8,897 nt of DNA from JAUXFS01 sp050329575 (GTDB lineage: Bacteria > Pseudomonadota > Alphaproteobacteria > Rhodospirillales > Defluviicoccaceae). The position numbers and the translations under genes were made by a program. The stretch covers positions 1 through 8,897 of the forward strand of contig JBHJOP010000051.1 in the NCBI GenBank assembly GCA_050329575.1, given 5' to 3'. Position 1 is the first letter of the stretch; every line of letters begins with the position of its first letter. Shown here piece by piece: positions 7,927-8,897 of this stretch. Below the pieces are notes generated by a model. The model ran no database searches. It saw only the letters and a program-made list of their open reading frames with translations, and was not told where the DNA came from.

Positions 7927-8003
7927 GTGAGATTGCGCGATGGCGACGGGCGGTGCCGGACCGGTCGCGCAGCCCGTCGTGCAACGCAATCAGGAGGAGA
8001 ATC

Positions 8004-8897
8004 ATGGCCAACGTCACCTTTTCGTCGCCGGTGATGGCGAAGGACGTCACCGTCTACGCCATCGCCGGCCACCGCGGCACCATCCTGTCGGTCGCCAAGG
8101 CCCACCGGATTCCGATCCCGTTCGACTGCGGCGACGGCGAGTGCGGATCCTGCCTGGTCGAGGTCAAGCACCTCAATCCGGCCGTACGCTACGGCGTCGC
8201 GATGACCGAGAAGGAGAAGGAGCTGCTGCGCCAGCTGGGCAAGATCAGCGCCGCCGAGATCGAGAACGCCGAGGTCAACGACATGCCACCCCGTTATCGC
8301 CTCGCCTGCCAGTGCTTCGTCCGCGACGAGGACATCCTGGTCACGTTCGAAGGCGACCAGACCCTGCCGGCGAGGAGACCGGCGATGTCGATCGCGGCCG
8401 GCGTTTTCGCCGGCGGGATCGAGATCGCCTCCGTCGAGGCGTTCCTCGGCTACGCGATCAAGGTCGAACAGGAGGCCGCCTTCCACCTCGACGATCTCGC
8501 CCGCGACATGGAACGCTGCGGCAACGAGGCCGTCGCCGAACTGTTCCGCACGCTGGCGGGGTACTCCCGCCTCCACCTCGAGGACGCGAAAGCGCGGGCC
8601 GGCGCCGTCGACGTCACCGGCTCGATGCCCGACGACCACGTCTGGCCCGATCTGGTCACCCCGGAACAGACGGCGCTCTGGGCCGGCGATCCGTCGCTGT
8701 CCAGGCTCGACGCCCTCAAGGCCGCCCTCGACGGCGAACGGCTCGGCTTCGAGTTCTACCATCACCTCGCCGAGACCGCCCCCGATCGCGAGATCCGCAG
8801 GCTGGCCAAGGAATTCGCCACCGAGGAGGCCGAACACGTCGCCACCCTCGAGCAGTGGATCGCCCGTGAAAGGCTGTCGCGGTCGCAGGCGGGAGAC
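8004..8897 (+). CDS. Shethna protein II (FeSII)-type [2Fe-2S] ferredoxin fused to a ferritin-like domain (3' end outside window)
   Basis: The frame is open from the ATG at 8004, 4 bases after GGAGGAGA, to the window edge: 298 codons, no stop. Residues 1-120 resemble Azotobacter FeSII, which locks nitrogenase in a protected complex during oxygen stress: shared opening F-S-S-P, PFDCGDGECGSCLVEVKHL, an insertion around MTEKEKELL, and PPRYRLACQ. Cluster ligands are C42, C47, C50 and C102; C104 is an extra cysteine. A linker (121-143) leads to a ferritin/rubrerythrin-like four-helix domain (about 144-288) with E155, H191, E245 and E275-x2-H278. The helix-2 glutamate expected three residues before H191 is S188, so one half of the diiron site looks incomplete. 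Both domains suggest oxygen or peroxide protection of nitrogenase; this is inference. An internal ATG at 8385 with its own binding site could also yield the ferritin-like domain alone. A sigma-54 promoter and NifA sites precede it. Confidence 0.85.
   Translation, partial: MANVTFSSPVMAKDVTVYAIAGHRGTILSVAKAHRIPIPFDCGDGECGSCLVEVKHLNPAVRYGVAMTEKEKELLRQLGKISAAEIENAEVNDMPPRYRLACQCFVRDEDILVTFEGDQTLPARRPAMSIAAGVFAGGIEIASVEAFLGYAIKVEQEAAFHLDDLARDMERCGNEAVAELFRTLAGYSRLHLEDAKARAGAVDVTGSMPDDHVWPDLVTPEQTALWAGDPSLSRLDALKAALDGERLGFEFYHHLAETAPDREIRRLAKEFATEEAEHVATLEQWIARERLSRSQAGD
8372..8387 (+). promoter_or_regulatory. Internal ribosome binding site and ATG at the domain junction
   Basis: GAGGAGA (8372-8378) lies 6 bases before an in-frame ATG (8385-8387, Met128 of the fusion), exactly between the ferredoxin and ferritin-like domains. 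The same bases encode the linker residues A-R-R-P-A-M. Initiation here would give a free ferritin-like protein beginning MSIAAGVFAGG. Confidence 0.5.

Larger units (their letters stand above)
7557..8003. other. Divergent regulatory region between nifA and the FeSII-ferritin gene
   Basis: These 447 bases hold no convincing gene; an open frame at 7676-7930 encodes low-complexity arginine-rich sequence. From left to right: a purine-rich nifA leader (minus strand, 7578-7608), a sigma-54 promoter facing nifA (7624-7638), an inverted repeat TGTCA-N11-TGACA (7661-7681), a GC-rich spacer, a perfect NifA site (7812-7827), a degenerate one (7843-7858), an A/T-rich tract (about 7875-7900), and a sigma-54 promoter facing the ferredoxin gene (7911-7926). 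The NifA sites could serve both directions. Confidence 0.8.

Noticed and set aside
7676..7930. Small open frame in the nifA/FeSII divergent region
   Set aside because: It is Arg-rich with no ribosome binding site and overlaps two NifA sites and part of the sigma-54 promoter.

Overview
This GC-rich window looks like part of the nitrogen-fixation (nif) region of an alphaproteobacterium, probably Rhodospirillales-like or another purple non-sulfur or diazotrophic lineage. Three things point there. DraG, the reactivating enzyme for ADP-ribosylated nitrogenase Fe protein, is close to the Rhodospirillum/Azospirillum type. NifA carries the C-X11-C-X19-C-X4-C signature of the oxygen-sensitive alphaproteobacterial class. 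The gene order nifA, nifB, fdxN-type ferredoxin, nifZ, nifT is typical of this group. The genus was not determined.

Layout. At 1-49 (minus) the first 16 codons of a divergent gene leave the window; its start resembles DUF134 proteins, but this is tentative. At 139-1032 (plus) lies draG, followed by a GAF/HD-GYP signalling protein (1172-2317). A transglutaminase-family protein (2403-3266, minus) converges on these two. A minus-strand nif block follows, given here in transcription order: nifA (7556-5847), nifB (5675-4194), a 2[4Fe-4S] ferredoxin (4134-3943), nifZ (3922-3638) and nifT (3641-3429). Divergent from nifA, and running off the right edge, is an open reading frame (8004 to at least 8897, plus). 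It fuses a [2Fe-2S] ferredoxin of the Shethna protein II (FeSII) type to a ferritin-like four-helix domain.

Regulation can be read directly. Three promoters match the sigma-54 consensus (TGGCAC-N5-TTGC): one before nifB (5726-5740, perfect), one before nifA (7624-7638, one mismatch) and one before the FeSII-ferritin gene (7911-7926). NifA-type enhancers (TGT-N10-ACA) lie upstream: two before nifB, and one plus a degenerate copy in the nifA/FeSII divergent region. All three perfect copies share the longer form TGTCG-N6-CGACA.

How the genes fit together. NifA with sigma-54 switches on nifB and probably the FeSII fusion, and possibly itself. NifB makes the FeMo-cofactor core (NifB-co), with the small ferredoxin as a likely electron donor. 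NifZ and NifT are accessory nitrogenase maturation proteins. DraG reactivates Fe protein when nitrogen or energy status allows. The FeSII-ferritin fusion is the most unusual item: a predicted nitrogenase oxygen-protection ferredoxin joined to a ferritin-like domain that has lost one expected iron ligand and carries a well-placed internal ribosome binding site at the domain junction.
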